Source of the DNA: Thalassotalea sp. PS06 | GTDB taxonomy: Bacteria > Pseudomonadota > Gammaproteobacteria > Enterobacterales > Alteromonadaceae | Assembly: GCF_007197775.1 (NCBI RefSeq) | Contig: NZ_CP041638.1 | Coordinates: 1,054,001-1,118,000, forward strand | DNA length: 64,000 nt | Reading direction: 5' to 3' | Shown: one piece after another, positions 1-7,840 of the stretch | How the letters are laid out: the number at the start of each line of letters is the position of its first letter | Position numbering within the stretch: position 1 is the stretch's first letter | The notes under the pieces: generated by a model | Told to the model about the DNA's origin: nothing | Seen by the model: the letters and a program-made list of their open reading frames with translations, nothing else | The model's database searches: none | Position numbers and translations under genes: made by a program

Positions 1-1405
1 TGGACGCCATCAACGCATACTGACTGGCGGTAAAGGTTCGGTTACACAGTACTGACAACAATGCTACGAATGCCACGCTCCCCCAGGCACCGGTAAAGCC
101 ATCAATTAATACCGCGACCGCCAACAACCACTGACTTGGACCGGTCAGGGCAATGATCGAGAAAAACAGATTCGATACCGCCATGGCGATACCACCAATA
201 AACAATCCTTTGATAATCCCGAAACGTATAGTGAACACACTACCAATTAAGGAAAATAATATGGTTACCCACCAGTTCATTAATTTTGAAAATACCGCGA
301 TATCGGTATTGGAGTAGCCCACCTCTTTGTAGAACACCAGGCTCATGCGGCCAAGGTAAGCTTCGCCAAGTTTAAACAGGAAAATAAACATCAATACCGA
401 CAAGGCAAAGCGGGTGCCGTTGCGGGTAAAAAATTCATGCAATGGCGCCACCAGGGTGGTTAACAACCAGGCGATCAAGCGATGAAAACCATTGGCGTGA
501 ATAGCGGATGATGTAGCCATGCTATTTATTGGTTGTCTGTGCAGCGACTTTAACAAATAAAACATTAGCCCCAGCAAGGCAATCCCAAAAACGCTGCTGT
601 AAGTAGCGGCGTTGCTTCGTTCGATTAATTGTTCAGGCCAAAGGGGGAAACTAAAGCCAGCATAAGCGATGATGGCGATCAGTAAACTGATACAGGCAAT
701 AATCCCTGAGCTGAGTAACGGGTGGCTGGGGACAAGCTGTAAAAAGCCCTGTTGAATTTTATCCTGTTGTTGCTGACGGTTGGTTTGCGGCTCAGATACC
801 ACCAATACGGTTATCAGCAATACGGCCATGATCACGGTGAGTACCAGGTAAACCTGTGGCCAGTAAAGCTCGGAATGATCGACTAATAAAAACGGTATGG
901 CGCCGAGCCCGGCGTATCCAGTCCACCAGCCAGAGGTTGCCATGGCGGAGCCCGCGGCCATGCTGGCGTCATCATTATCGAGAATATCTATACGATAGGC
1001 GTCGATAGCTATGTCTTGGGTTGCCGAGCTAATGGCCAGGCACATACCTATCACCGCCATCGTTGCCAATTGCGAAGTTGCATCAAACAAAGAAAGCGAA
1101 AAGGCACAGGCGATAATGATGATTTGAGTCAAAAATATCCAACTGCGTCGTTGCCCTAATTTTTCGCCAATAAAGGGTAACCGCAATCGATCCACCAGAG
1201 GCGACCAGAGAAAGTTTATCGAATAGGAAACAAAGATAAGACCGAACAAACCAACGGATGAACGACTGAGCCCTTCATCAGTAAGCCAGGCAGTCATTGC
1301 CGAGCCAATCAATACCCAGGGAAAACCACTGGCGATGCCAAAACAAAAGATAGTAAGAAGTTTCGGGTTGGAGAAGTAAGTTAGCGTATCTCGAAATGAT
1401 TGCAC
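1..1405 (-). CDS. ampG: AmpG-family muropeptide MFS permease (3' end outside window)
   Basis: Reading the minus strand from a GTG at 1405 gives an open frame to the window edge, about 468 codons, so the C-terminus is missing. The protein is strongly hydrophobic with many membrane segments. It opens with SYFSNP-like then FCFGIASGFPWVLIGSAM, followed by the conserved-looking LWSPLVDRLRLPFIGEKLGQR and TQDIAIDAYRIDI stretches typical of AmpG permeases, which carry anhydro-muropeptides across the inner membrane for wall recycling. In E. coli ampG lies next to yajG and bolA. Here yajG is about 9 kb away, so an accessory segment seems to have been inserted. No ATG lies near the start and an in-frame TAG precedes at about 1443, so GTG is the best visible start. 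Product likely; start uncertain. Confidence 0.85.
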   Translation of the reverse strand, partial: MQSFRDTLTYFSNPKLLTIFCFGIASGFPWVLIGSAMTAWLTDEGLSRSSVGLFGLIFVSYSINFLWSPLVDRLRLPFIGEKLGQRRSWIFLTQIIIIACAFSLSLFDATSQLATMAVIGMCLAISSATQDIAIDAYRIDILDNDDASMAAGSAMATSGWWTGYAGLGAIPFLLVDHSELYWPQVYLVLTVIMAVLLITVLVVSEPQTNRQQQQDKIQQGFLQLVPSHPLLSSGIIACISLLIAIIAYAGFSFPLWPEQLIERSNAATYSSVFGIALLGLMFYLLKSLHRQPINSMATSSAIHANGFHRLIAWLLTTLVAPLHEFFTRNGTRFALSVLMFIFLFKLGEAYLGRMSLVFYKEVGYSNTDIAVFSKLMNWWVTILFSLIGSVFTIRFGIIKGLFIGGIAMAVSNLFFSIIALTGPSQWLLAVAVLIDGFTGAWGSVAFVALLSVLCNRTFTASQYALMAS

Positions 1406-1458
1406 GTAAGAATTTTCTTTATTATTAGCACTGACCTGAGACTAGCAAATTATAATAT

Positions 1459-1505
1459 CAATCACATTAAATTCTCACTGAGTGAGCAATAATTTAATGT
1501 GATTG
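1459..1505. repeat. MITE-terminus palindrome (minimal copy)
   Basis: Perfect 15-bp inverted repeat CAATCACATTAAATT (1459-1473) and AATTTAATGTGATTG (1491-1505) around a perfect 13-bp palindrome CTCACTGAGTGAG (1474-1486). The right part, through GATTGGTATA, recurs at about 50612-50650. It looks like the two ends of the dispersed element family seen at 24.3 kb joined without an interior. It lies about 50 bp upstream of ampG. Confidence 0.75.
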
Positions 1506-1551
1506 GTATAAATAGCAGAGAAATTAAAATTTATTGATCACCAGGGGTGGG

Positions 1552-1884
1552 TTATACCGGTCGCCAGCCCACACAATGAATTGGGTATCGGCCCTGACCT
1601 TGCAAAAACTCCATGCAGCTTTCAATCTCGAATTTCAGATTCCAGTCGTTATCCAGATCGTTTAACGAGCCAGAGCCAAGTTTTAACTCATGAAGTAAAT
1701 GCCAGAATACACGTTCTCTGGCGTTGTTTGGAGTGTCGTCTGTAACCTGCAATACATTCCATTCCTCAAAACAGTCCCAGATGAACAGATTGAGTTCGGT
1801 CGGATGTACTTCATTTTTTAACAGCGCATTAAGGTAGTACATCAACTGCGAGATTTTTTCGTTGATAAAATGGTCGACTGGCAC
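1552..1884 (-). CDS. Hypothetical protein, 110 aa
   Basis: A 110-residue soluble, acidic and aromatic-rich protein (MPVDHFINEKISQLMYYLN at the start, CVGWRPV at the end). I do not recognise the family. It has no signal peptide, membrane segment or clear motif; the N-terminal 60 residues look helical. It is transcribed toward ampG from about 150 bp upstream, with the palindromic repeat in between, so co-transcription is possible but not shown. The ATG is preceded by the purine-poor sequence of a 120-bp gap. Codon and base use resemble the core genes more than the AT-rich accessory genes beyond 2.3 kb. Moderate confidence that it is a real gene, none about function. Confidence 0.6.
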   Translation of the reverse strand: MPVDHFINEKISQLMYYLNALLKNEVHPTELNLFIWDCFEEWNVLQVTDDTPNNARERVFWHLLHELKLGSGSLNDLDNDWNLKFEIESCMEFLQGQGRYPIHCVGWRPV

Positions 1885-2014
1885 GGCAACCTCGATAATT
1901 TAGCGCGAATTTATTTTTTATGTCAGCGTTCGGCCGCCCAATAACGTCCTGTTTGCTGATCCCTTTTTAGTCAAAACTTAACCTACCGTATTTAGGGGGA
2001 AAAGGGAAGGGGTT
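1885..2014. other. Gap before the 28-bp array; nothing recognised
   Basis: About 130 bp between the 110-aa gene and the hairpin array. It has a purine run (AGGGGGAAAAGGGAAGGGG, around 1995-2013) directly before the array. I see no gene, promoter of good quality or terminator. Confidence 0.5.
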
Positions 2015-2203
2015 GCGACTTTAGGCCTCACCAGGTGGGGTTGCGACCTAAAGTCTCACCGGGTGGGGTTGCGACCTTCGTCTCACCGGGTGACAACTGC
2101 GAGTGTTACTCTCGTAGGGTGAGATTGCGACTTTAGGTCTGATCAGCTGACAACTGCGAGCCTTGCTCTCGTCTGATGGGGCTGCGACTTTATGTCTCGC
2201 CGG
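2015..2203. repeat. Seven-unit 28-bp tandem hairpin array
   Basis: Units begin at 2015, 2043, 2071, 2099, 2127, 2156 and 2184, a spacing of 28, 28, 28, 28, 29 and 28. Each unit is GCGA(C/G), a loop of 4-5 bases, then (G/C)TCTC, followed by a linker of about 13 bases resembling ACCGGGTGGGGTT. In units 4 and 6 the stem changes to GCGAG...CTCTC, so the pair C-G became G-C on both arms together. Unit 1 has GCCTC and unit 5 GTCTG on the second arm. Spacers are not unique, so this is not a CRISPR array. GC is higher than in the genes that follow. Confidence 0.8.
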
Positions 2204-2329
2204 ATGCAAGTTGTCAGTTTAGGGCTTGGTTGACTATCTCTGGCATTCCTTGAATTGACCTTAACTGCCTGAAAAGGTTAATGTCTCTAATGAGCTAAAC
2301 GGACGTGTAAAGATAGGTCGAGGGATTTA
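2204..2329. other. Leader of the interrupted lipoprotein gene
   Basis: About 125 bp between the hairpin array and the ATG at 2330. It contains CTAATGAGCTAAACGGACGTG, a sequence of the kind seen between the other small genes of this segment (compare CTCTAATGAGCTGTGAG at about 6233). A ribosome binding site GAGGGA precedes the start. No promoter stands out. Confidence 0.4.
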
Positions 2330-2387
2330 ATGCGAATAATAATCACATTATTGTTTTCGAGTTTATGTATTTCTTGCACTGCAAATA

Positions 2388-2396
2388 CCCAAAGCT
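2388..2396. repeat. Target-site duplication, left copy (CCCAAAGCT)
   Basis: CCCAAAGCT directly before the IS terminus TGTTAATTTGCA. The identical copy follows the other IS end at 4869-4877. Depending on where the termini are drawn, shared identity extends to 11 bp. Confidence 0.85.
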
Positions 2397-2492
2397 TGTT
2401 AATTTGCACTTAAAACTGATCCACGATTTGCATTGAAAACTGATCCGCCTAAGTTGGTCTTATTATGACCAATATCTTGAAAATATCTCCAG

Positions 2493-3245
2493 TTATTTTT
2501 CCTTATTTTTTGCAGCCGATGATTCTTTGAATCGATAACTGTCGTTGCCAGTTTCGATGATATGGCAATGATGAGTTAGTCTGTCGAGCAGTGCTGTTGT
2601 CATTTTTGCATCACCAAAGACTTTCGCCCATTCAGAAAATGACAAGTTAGTCGTAATGATGATGCTGGTCTTTTCATAGAGCTTACTTAGAAGATGAAAT
2701 AGCAGTGCACCGCCATTTTGGCTGAAAGGTACATAGCCAAGCTCATCTAGAACCACCAAATCAACGCTGCTAAGCCGATTGGCAATGCGGCCGCTCTTGC
2801 CATCTAACTTTTCCTTTTCAAGCGCGTTGATAAGCTCTACAGTCGAGAAGAACCGTACTCTGAGGTGATGATGTTGTACCGCTTGGACGGCAATGGCCGT
2901 TGCCAAGTGCGTCTTGCCTGTGCCTGGGCCACCGATGAATACGATGTTTTGACTGTCTTCGACAAACTCACATCGATGTAAGCCCCGTATCACCGTTTCG
3001 TTAACCGCACTGTACTGGAATTCGAAGCCGAATAAGTCTCGATAGGCAGGGAATTTTGCAACTTTCATCTGATAAGCGATTGAACGAACTTCTCGGTCTG
3101 CGACCTCGGCTTTAAGCAGGGTTTCGAGAACGGGTAATGCTTGTTTGAACGCTGGTGAACTCTGAATCGATAAATCGTTCACGCTGGCCTTCATACCATG
3201 CAGTTTCAGGGTTTTTAAGGTGTTTAATAAGGCTTCAATGTGCAT
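2493..3245 (-). CDS. istB: IstB-type ATPase helper of IS21 transposition
   Basis: A 250-aa AAA+ ATPase of the IstB/DnaC-like class, which assembles on target DNA and activates the IstA transposase. Walker A is [11 protein letters not shown] at about residues 104-114, and Walker B is LVVLDELG at about 162-169. The sensor region is [12 protein letters not shown] and the C-terminal motif [13 protein letters not shown] is usual for IstB. The length is normal. Its start lies inside the 3' end of istA (11-bp overlap), so translation is probably coupled. The reading frame is intact. Family assignment is firm from motifs and from the adjacent istA. Confidence 0.96.
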   Translation of the reverse strand: MHIEALLNTLKTLKLHGMKASVNDLSIQSSPAFKQALPVLETLLKAEVADREVRSIAYQMKVAKFPAYRDLFGFEFQYSAVNETVIRGLHRCEFVEDSQNIVFIGGPGTGKTHLATAIAVQAVQHHHLRVRFFSTVELINALEKEKLDGKSGRIANRLSSVDLVVLDELGYVPFSQNGGALLFHLLSKLYEKTSIIITTNLSFSEWAKVFGDAKMTTALLDRLTHHCHIIETGNDSYRFKESSAAKNKEK

Positions 3246-4761
3246 GGCGTTGTCCTTTCAATTGCTCATAGATACTTGTGTCTGCCGTTGGCTCTTGCTC
3301 AAGCTGTAACGCTTTTTTGATGGGTAATGGATCCGGTGTTGGTATGTCCATCAGTCGATGCAGGCAATTGATCACATGCTGTTTTGACGTTAGACCAACG
3401 TTCAGGCTTTGCTCAATGGCTTCTTTAACCAGTTGCTCATCGTGATGCAGCACCAATGACAAGATATCTACCATATCTCGATCACCACCTTCATATCTCA
3501 ACAGGGTATCCTGAAGGTGCTGGAAGCACTCGGGGAGTTCTTTAAACGGGGCACCGTTACGGAGTGAGCCAGGTTTACGCTGAGCAACAAGCAGGTAGTG
3601 ACGCCAGTCATAAGTCACAACCCCTTTTGAATTGTGATCTCGGCTGAATTGTCTTACATGCTCTGCGACTTTATTGCCTTCGGCAATAAACAGAATGCGA
3701 TCAGGGTACACTCGAAGGCTTACTAAGCGATTAGCAAAACTGGCAGGGACACTGTATTTATTGCGTTCAAAGTTCACCAGGCAAGTCGATGACACTTTCT
3801 TAGTGTGTTCAATGAATCCATCAAATGGTGCCTGGACCTTCATCAGGTGTTTCCTCTCGTCGAGCCAGACTTGTTCAATCGTCCGGTCACCATAATTTGG
3901 ATGCGTGGTTGATTGCCACAGTGACATGCATTTTTGCTCAAGCCAGTCATTTAATTCATCGAGCGTTTTGCATTTGGGGGCATCGTGCCAAATGCTTTGA
4001 CGAGTATCTCTGACCATCTTTTCCACTTGGCCCTTTTCCCAGCCTGCGGCAGGGTTACAAAACTCCGATTCAAACAAATAGTGGCCAACCATGGCTTGAA
4101 AGCGACGATTTACATCACGTCTTTTTCCTTTACCAACTCTATCGACAGCGGTTTTCATATTGTCGTAGATACCGCGCTCAGCGGCGCCTTGAAATACGCG
4201 AAAGGCATGATTGTGTGCATCGAATAGCATTTCATGAGTCTGAGTCCAGTAGGCACGCAGATAGAACGCTCTGGAATGGGATAACACAAAGTGAGCAACC
4301 TGAAGCTTTACCTTGCGAGTACCGACATAAGAATAATTCTCACCCCAGTCAAACTGAAACGCTTCACCTGGTGCAAACACTAATGGGACATAGGCTTTTT
4401 TGTTCAGACCGTGAGCCGCAATTTTTTGCTCTTCCCGCCATTGCCGAGCGAATGCCGCAACGCGATCATAAGAGCCACTAAAGCCCAGCTCAACGAGTTC
4501 TTTGTGGAGCCTCCTGGCTGATTTTCTTTCTTTGCGCCGACGCTTCGATTCCCGTAGCAACCAGGCAGATAGCAGCTCTTTGTAGCCATCAAGCTTGCTA
4601 ATCGATGTTCGTTTGGGATACGCAGGTTCAACGCATTCCTTGGCCAGGTATTTTTTAACGGTATTTCTTGAAAGTCCGGTTCTTCTGGCTATTTCACGTT
4701 GGGACATCCCCTCCCGAAAATGCCAACGCCGGATAACGCTTAGTAATGACACATCAATCAC
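3235..4761 (-). CDS. istA: IS21-family transposase IstA
   Basis: A 508-aa DDE transposase. An N-terminal helix-turn-helix ([21 protein letters not shown], about residues 19-39) binds the terminal repeats. The catalytic rve-type core shows FQFDWGE (first Asp, about 138), [10 protein letters not shown] (second Asp) and [17 protein letters not shown] (Glu). The C-terminal beta-barrel region has the NKYSVPASF stretch typical of IS21 IstA. The length matches the family and the frame is uninterrupted, so the element could still be active. The gene begins 107 bp inside the right end and is followed directly by istB. Confidence 0.96.
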   Translation of the reverse strand: MIDVSLLSVIRRWHFREGMSQREIARRTGLSRNTVKKYLAKECVEPAYPKRTSISKLDGYKELLSAWLLRESKRRRKERKSARRLHKELVELGFSGSYDRVAAFARQWREEQKIAAHGLNKKAYVPLVFAPGEAFQFDWGENYSYVGTRKVKLQVAHFVLSHSRAFYLRAYWTQTHEMLFDAHNHAFRVFQGAAERGIYDNMKTAVDRVGKGKRRDVNRRFQAMVGHYLFESEFCNPAAGWEKGQVEKMVRDTRQSIWHDAPKCKTLDELNDWLEQKCMSLWQSTTHPNYGDRTIEQVWLDERKHLMKVQAPFDGFIEHTKKVSSTCLVNFERNKYSVPASFANRLVSLRVYPDRILFIAEGNKVAEHVRQFSRDHNSKGVVTYDWRHYLLVAQRKPGSLRNGAPFKELPECFQHLQDTLLRYEGGDRDMVDILSLVLHHDEQLVKEAIEQSLNVGLTSKQHVINCLHRLMDIPTPDPLPIKKALQLEQEPTADTSIYEQLKGQRHAH

Positions 4762-4868
4762 TCCAATATTTCTCCCGCAATTTGAGTGCGAGAACTAATT
4801 AAAGAAGTGGATCAATTTTGGATGCAAATTAGGGGTTGAAGTGGATCAATTTTCGATGCAAATTAACA

Positions 4869-4877
4869 CCCAAAGCT
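4869..4877. repeat. Target-site duplication, right copy (CCCAAAGCT)
   Basis: Second copy of the 9-bp direct repeat that flanks the IS21-family element, immediately after its TGCAAATTAACA terminus. Confidence 0.85.
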
Positions 4878-5220
4878 TATCTAGCCATTATTCGAATTAT
4901 GTTGGCGGCGAATTTGAGTTGACTGAAGATATGGCTTTATATGAAAAGTCCGAGGGTAATTTTAGCTTTTATAATGTCTCATTAGTGAGGCAAAGCGATT
5001 GTTGTCACCAGGGAAGGTTAATAGCAAATTTATCCGAGGGAACAAAAATTACTGTTGATGATGTTTTGCGATATACGTTTTTTACAAACGACTGTAATGA
5101 GGCAATTGGCAAGATTAACTTTGACGACAAACTTATAAAGTTTGAGTTTTTTATCAATTGTAATTACGAAGGATTGAAAATATCTAAGTCACTTCCTTGG
5201 GGAAAATCAAAAGCCTAATA

Positions 5221-5250
5221 ATGGGCTGCTTTGAGCGAACAGCAGACGGT
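5221..5250. repeat. Spacer hairpin with TTTGAGCGA loop
   Basis: CTGCT-TTGAGCGAAC-AGCAG: a 5-bp stem with a loop containing TTGAGCGA, just after the stop of the interrupted lipoprotein gene. Related sequences follow other genes of the segment: CTGATTTGAGCGATCA at about 8420, AAGAGCGACAAGCAGACG at about 7965 and AAAGAGCGATCTGCAG at about 6552. Confidence 0.5.
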
Positions 5251-5300
5251 GGTAAGTTCTAATTATCGACTCATTCAAGCTGTTATGAGAGTAGGAAATC

Positions 5301-5654
5301 ATGTACCACAACCTGGTTAAATCTCTAGCTATAGGTTCAGCACTTGGGATTGTCATAGCTGTTTCAAGAGTAGATTCGTCGATAGTTGGAATGCTTGTTT
5401 CGTTGGTTGCATGCCTGATTGCAGGCGCAGTTACAGTTATAACAATTTCTAGCAGACCTAATTTATATGCCTTACCTGCAACTTTAATTTCAGGCTTCTT
5501 GATATGCTTAAGTTATGGTCTAAAAGTGGGTTTGTTTTATACATTAGGGGTAGCTTTGACGTATGGGGTTATATCTGTTCAATTACTCCAAGCAATTGGT
5601 GTTTCATTTGATAACATAAAGTATATATTTGAAGCAATACGTAAAAAGAAATAG
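5301..5654 (+). CDS. Small integral membrane protein, unknown family
   Basis: A 117-aa hydrophobic protein with about four membrane helices (roughly residues 8-23, 27-49, 57-75 and 79-99), ending in a basic tail AIRKKK that should stay in the cytoplasm. The ATG has a good ribosome site AGGAAA seven bases upstream. It starts 83 bp after the interrupted lipoprotein gene and is followed 88 bp later by the next lipoprotein gene, all on the plus strand. I do not recognise a family. Its high AT content is like its neighbours and unlike the core genes, suggesting acquisition by transfer. Confidence 0.6.
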   Translation: MYHNLVKSLAIGSALGIVIAVSRVDSSIVGMLVSLVACLIAGAVTVITISSRPNLYALPATLISGFLICLSYGLKVGLFYTLGVALTYGVISVQLLQAIGVSFDNIKYIFEAIRKKK

Positions 5655-5742
5655 CTTGCTACAGTTGATGATATAACCAATGATTCACAGGCTGTTGTGT
5701 CGACTTACCCCATTTTCCAAAATTGAAGATTTAAAGATTTTT

Positions 5743-6207
5743 ATGAAAAAATTAGGCATCGGGATTCTGGTTATCCTGTTGGTAGGATGTATATCACTCC
5801 CAAAATCTGAAAAAGAGTTGAAAACCAACCATTATCAAATCGTAGCGAGGTGCGTTGAAAATGATTTGTCGGAAACCTATCAAGCTATAGCCAAACATAC
5901 GGCGAGATGTCATGGTGGGTCGGAAGGTACAATTGTTCCAGCTTCGGGCGGTTATATGGCCTTATCAACTGAAGATCGCATTGAGGGTTTTATATCCAAA
6001 GACCAAACTTATGCGAAAGTTTCAGTCGAGCACATTAATCCGGTTGCAGGTGGTTTTCTACAGCTCATCGAAATTGAGAGTACAGAAGCTTGCCCAACAT
6101 ACATAAAAGTGTACCAACTCAACGATTCAACTAAATGGGAAACTGCTACTGAATCAGTGTTTAAGTGGATTAACGGAGATAGCGATTCTTGTTTTGACAT
6201 GTTTTAA
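5743..6207 (+). CDS. Putative lipoprotein, unknown family
   Basis: I place the start at the ATG at 5743 rather than the open-frame start 63 bp upstream, because MKKLGIGILVILLVGC then forms a clean signal peptide with the lipobox LVGC. The product is 154 aa, 139 after cleavage, and should be anchored to a membrane in the envelope. The mature part has several Cys (RCVEND, ARCHGG, EACPTY, DSCFDMF) that could form disulfides, and a QLIEIESTEACPTYIKVYQL strand-like stretch. No known family is recognised. It belongs to the run of small AT-rich genes on the plus strand. The hairpin at 6242-6283 follows its stop codon. Confidence 0.65.
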   Translation: MKKLGIGILVILLVGCISLPKSEKELKTNHYQIVARCVENDLSETYQAIAKHTARCHGGSEGTIVPASGGYMALSTEDRIEGFISKDQTYAKVSVEHINPVAGGFLQLIEIESTEACPTYIKVYQLNDSTKWETATESVFKWINGDSDSCFDMF

Positions 6208-6211
6208 TCTG

Positions 6212-6301
6212 GCTTAACAAAATTGTGTAAGGCTCTAATGAGCTGTGAGTTCAAGCGGTGAGTGCAACGCTTGAACTCACAGCGAGTAGCAGTCGTTGAA
6301 G
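6212..6301. other. attC-like spacer with 16-bp perfect hairpin
   Basis: A perfect inverted repeat GCTGTGAGTTCAAGCG (6242-6257) / CGCTTGAACTCACAGC (6268-6283) with a 10-nt loop, flanked by GCTTAAC (6212-6218) and GTTGAAG (6295-6301). The outline resembles an integron recombination site (RYYYAAC...GTTRRRY), but the right box is a poor match and no bulged bases are seen. It could instead be a transcription terminator without a T-tract. Confidence 0.4.
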
Positions 6302-6316
6302 AATAAGAAGATCAAA

Positions 6317-6553
6317 ATGCCTAGGACAGAGCAAGATAAAAGCTGGTGGATAAATAGAATGAGAGCACAAAGCCAAAAAGTGCGTTTTCATTTAATAGCT
6401 TTTATAGCCTCATTAATATTTTCTGTAACGTCATATTATTCAACTCCATTATTGTTTGTAATTTCTTTGTGGGTTATTGGTTTACCCATACTTGGTGTTT
6501 GTTTTCATGGTATTCTCTGGTTTGAATCAAAGTATAAAATCAGACGACTCTAA
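6317..6553 (+). CDS. Small two-helix membrane protein, unknown
   Basis: From the ATG at 6317 the product is 78 aa: a basic N-terminus (MPRTEQDKSWWINRMRAQSQ), two membrane helices (about residues 24-40 and 44-64), and a short charged tail. An upstream in-frame TTG at 6296 would lengthen it by seven residues, but the ATG follows GAAGAATAAGAAG, which can serve as ribosome site. The arrangement (soluble head, close helix pair) resembles generic 2TM proteins, but I cannot assign it to a family. It is another short plus-strand gene in the cassette-like run. Confidence 0.5.
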   Translation: MPRTEQDKSWWINRMRAQSQKVRFHLIAFIASLIFSVTSYYSTPLLFVISLWVIGLPILGVCFHGILWFESKYKIRRL

Positions 6554-6793
6554 AGAGCGATCTGCAGCCGTTGATGTTTTGTAAAGTTGTTCTTTTTAGC
6601 TTCTGAACTACGAGCTTTCCTCCATATTCAGGAATATGAGCAATTTGCGCATTTTTGTCCTTATACCACTCGTCAAACTATCTATTATTTTCCTACCTAG
6701 CAGAAACTTAGTAAATTTGATAAAACGTAGTAATCAGAAAAGTGAGCAACTTGCGCACTATTAAATTGTTAGTAGCTACAAGGAAAGTTGAGA
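6554..6793. other. AT-rich intergenic region with paired palindromes
   Basis: A 240-bp gap before the TPR-like gene. It holds two copies of an imperfect palindrome, TGAGCAATTTGCGCA (6637-6651) and TGAGCAACTTGCGCA (6743-6757), 106 bp apart in the same orientation, and a small hairpin CATATTC-AGG-AATATG just before the first copy. These could be operator sites for the next gene or ends of a lost small element. No ORF is evident. Confidence 0.45.
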
Positions 6794-7840
6794 GTGATTT
6801 GGAATCTATTTCGGAAAAAAACAATTGATCCCGATAGAAATATCGTAGATGAGTTGGCTAATGACCTTCAAGACAAAGGCCAAATCGATAAACTTGAAGA
6901 TGGCCTTTTACAAATTAAAAAAGATCCTCTCAATGAGAAAGAGACTGAGTCTTGGCATCATTTATATGGAATATGTGCTTTTCAAAGGGGTGAGCATGAA
7001 GTGGCCTCAGAGAGGTTCAAAGAGGGACTTGATGCTTGCCCTGAAAGTAGTCAGTTCAGATTTTCTTTAGCTCAAGAATATATATTTCTCGGACAGCCCG
7101 AGAAAGCCTTCCCCTTGTTCGATGAATGTCTATTTCCCACAGTGTCTCGTGAATTTACATTGGCTATGAGTAGGTATGCATATCTTTTTTCAGAATATGA
7201 GAGAGGCATTAAGTATCTAAATAGATTTTTCGAAATATATAAGGAAGTAAAAATATTAGATGATCACTTTTTATATGTACGAGGGTTGCCATTTTTTGGT
7301 ACTGCCTGGTCTCACTTAGCTGCACATTGCGTTTTATCTGATAATAAAGAAACCCTTAAGTTGGTAACCTCGGACATTAGTAACTGCTGCCGTGACTATG
7401 ATTTTGACTTTTTGAAAACAGAGCTTGAAGCAATTCTTGATAATGACTTTAGAAAAATGATAGAGCTTTTACACTCTAGGCAAGATCGGATAAGAAAATA
7501 TAATGGATCAACTTCATATAATGATTTTAAAATTGCATTGTTCGAATCTTTTTCATCGAAAACCTTTCAAGAGGCATTGGATAAAATTAATTCCGTTGAG
7601 CTTTCGAACAACGATTTTCCATGGCTTGAAGATATTCGTACTCTAGCAAAAGCAAAAGCTGCTCACAGATTTAATCATGATAGTGAAAGAGAATTGGTTG
7701 GCTCATTCTTGCATAATCAGTCAATGCTTTTTGAACCAGATCATGCTGTATCATTTGGTCTTTTGGGATATCAAGAAGTTATCAAGCCACAAGTAGAAAT
7801 AGTAGCTGCTAACAAAGCATTGCAGCGGACAAGCCGCTGA
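6794..7840 (+). CDS. TPR-like helical protein with attC-derived C-terminal tail
   Basis: About 348 aa starting at GTG 6794, preceded at good distance by AGGAAAG; an in-frame TTG six bases upstream is too close to that site. Residues about 45-125 read as tetratricopeptide-type helix pairs (WHHLYGICAFQRGEHEVASE, RFSLAQEYIFLGQPEKAFPL), and more helical repeats follow. No signal peptide, so it is probably a cytosolic interaction protein. The last ten residues NKALQRTSR come from the attC-like hairpin after it, and the stop codon lies inside the stem. Such tails are familiar from integron-cassette proteins. The role is unknown; the TPR assignment is from pattern only. Confidence 0.6.
   Translation: MIWNLFRKKTIDPDRNIVDELANDLQDKGQIDKLEDGLLQIKKDPLNEKETESWHHLYGICAFQRGEHEVASERFKEGLDACPESSQFRFSLAQEYIFLGQPEKAFPLFDECLFPTVSREFTLAMSRYAYLFSEYERGIKYLNRFFEIYKEVKILDDHFLYVRGLPFFGTAWSHLAAHCVLSDNKETLKLVTSDISNCCRDYDFDFLKTELEAILDNDFRKMIELLHSRQDRIRKYNGSTSYNDFKIALFESFSSKTFQEALDKINSVELSNNDFPWLEDIRTLAKAKAAHRFNHDSERELVGSFLHNQSMLFEPDHAVSFGLLGYQEVIKPQVEIVAANKALQRTSR

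Larger units (their letters stand above)
2397..4868 (-). mobile_element. Complete IS21-family insertion sequence, 2,472 bp
   Basis: Ends are TGTTAATTTGCA at 2397 and TGCAAATTAACA ending at 4868, perfect inverted termini of 12 bp with TG...CA tips. Each end carries two internal copies of an IS21-style multiple repeat: on the left TGCACTTAAAACTGATCC and TTTGCATTGAAAACTGATCC, on the right GGATCAATTTTGGATGCAAA and GGATCAATTTTCGATGCA. It encodes istA and istB in the usual order with an 11-bp overlap, both on the minus strand and both intact. The flanking 9-bp duplication shows a transposition event rather than a rearranged remnant. IS21 members usually duplicate 4-8 bp, so 9 bp is slightly long. 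Confidence 0.93.
2330..5218 (+). pseudogene. Small exported (probable lipo)protein gene interrupted by the IS21-family element
   Basis: The 5' part (2330-2396) encodes MRIIITLLFSSLCISCTANTQ, a signal peptide ending in a Cys. The 3' part after the IS (4878-5218) continues LSSHYSNYVGGEFELTED and ends GKSKA. Removing the IS and one copy of the 9-bp duplication CCCAAAGCT joins 67 + 341 = 408 nt, exactly 136 codons in one frame, giving a 135-aa protein. The lipobox is imperfect (Cys at -3), so plain secretion is possible. The mature part has three Cys and no motif I recognise. A GAGGGA ribosome site precedes the ATG. The 3' fragment alone stays open from a GTG at 4841 inside the IS end, so a leaderless fragment could be made. 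Interruption is well supported; function unknown. Confidence 0.85.

Noticed and set aside
2015..2203. CRISPR array
   Set aside because: Period is 28 bp, but there are no unique spacers between identical repeats; linkers are themselves similar, and no cas genes are near.
3674..4798. Plus-strand ORFs opposite istA
   Set aside because: Shadows of the istA coding frame; no ribosome sites or recognisable motifs.
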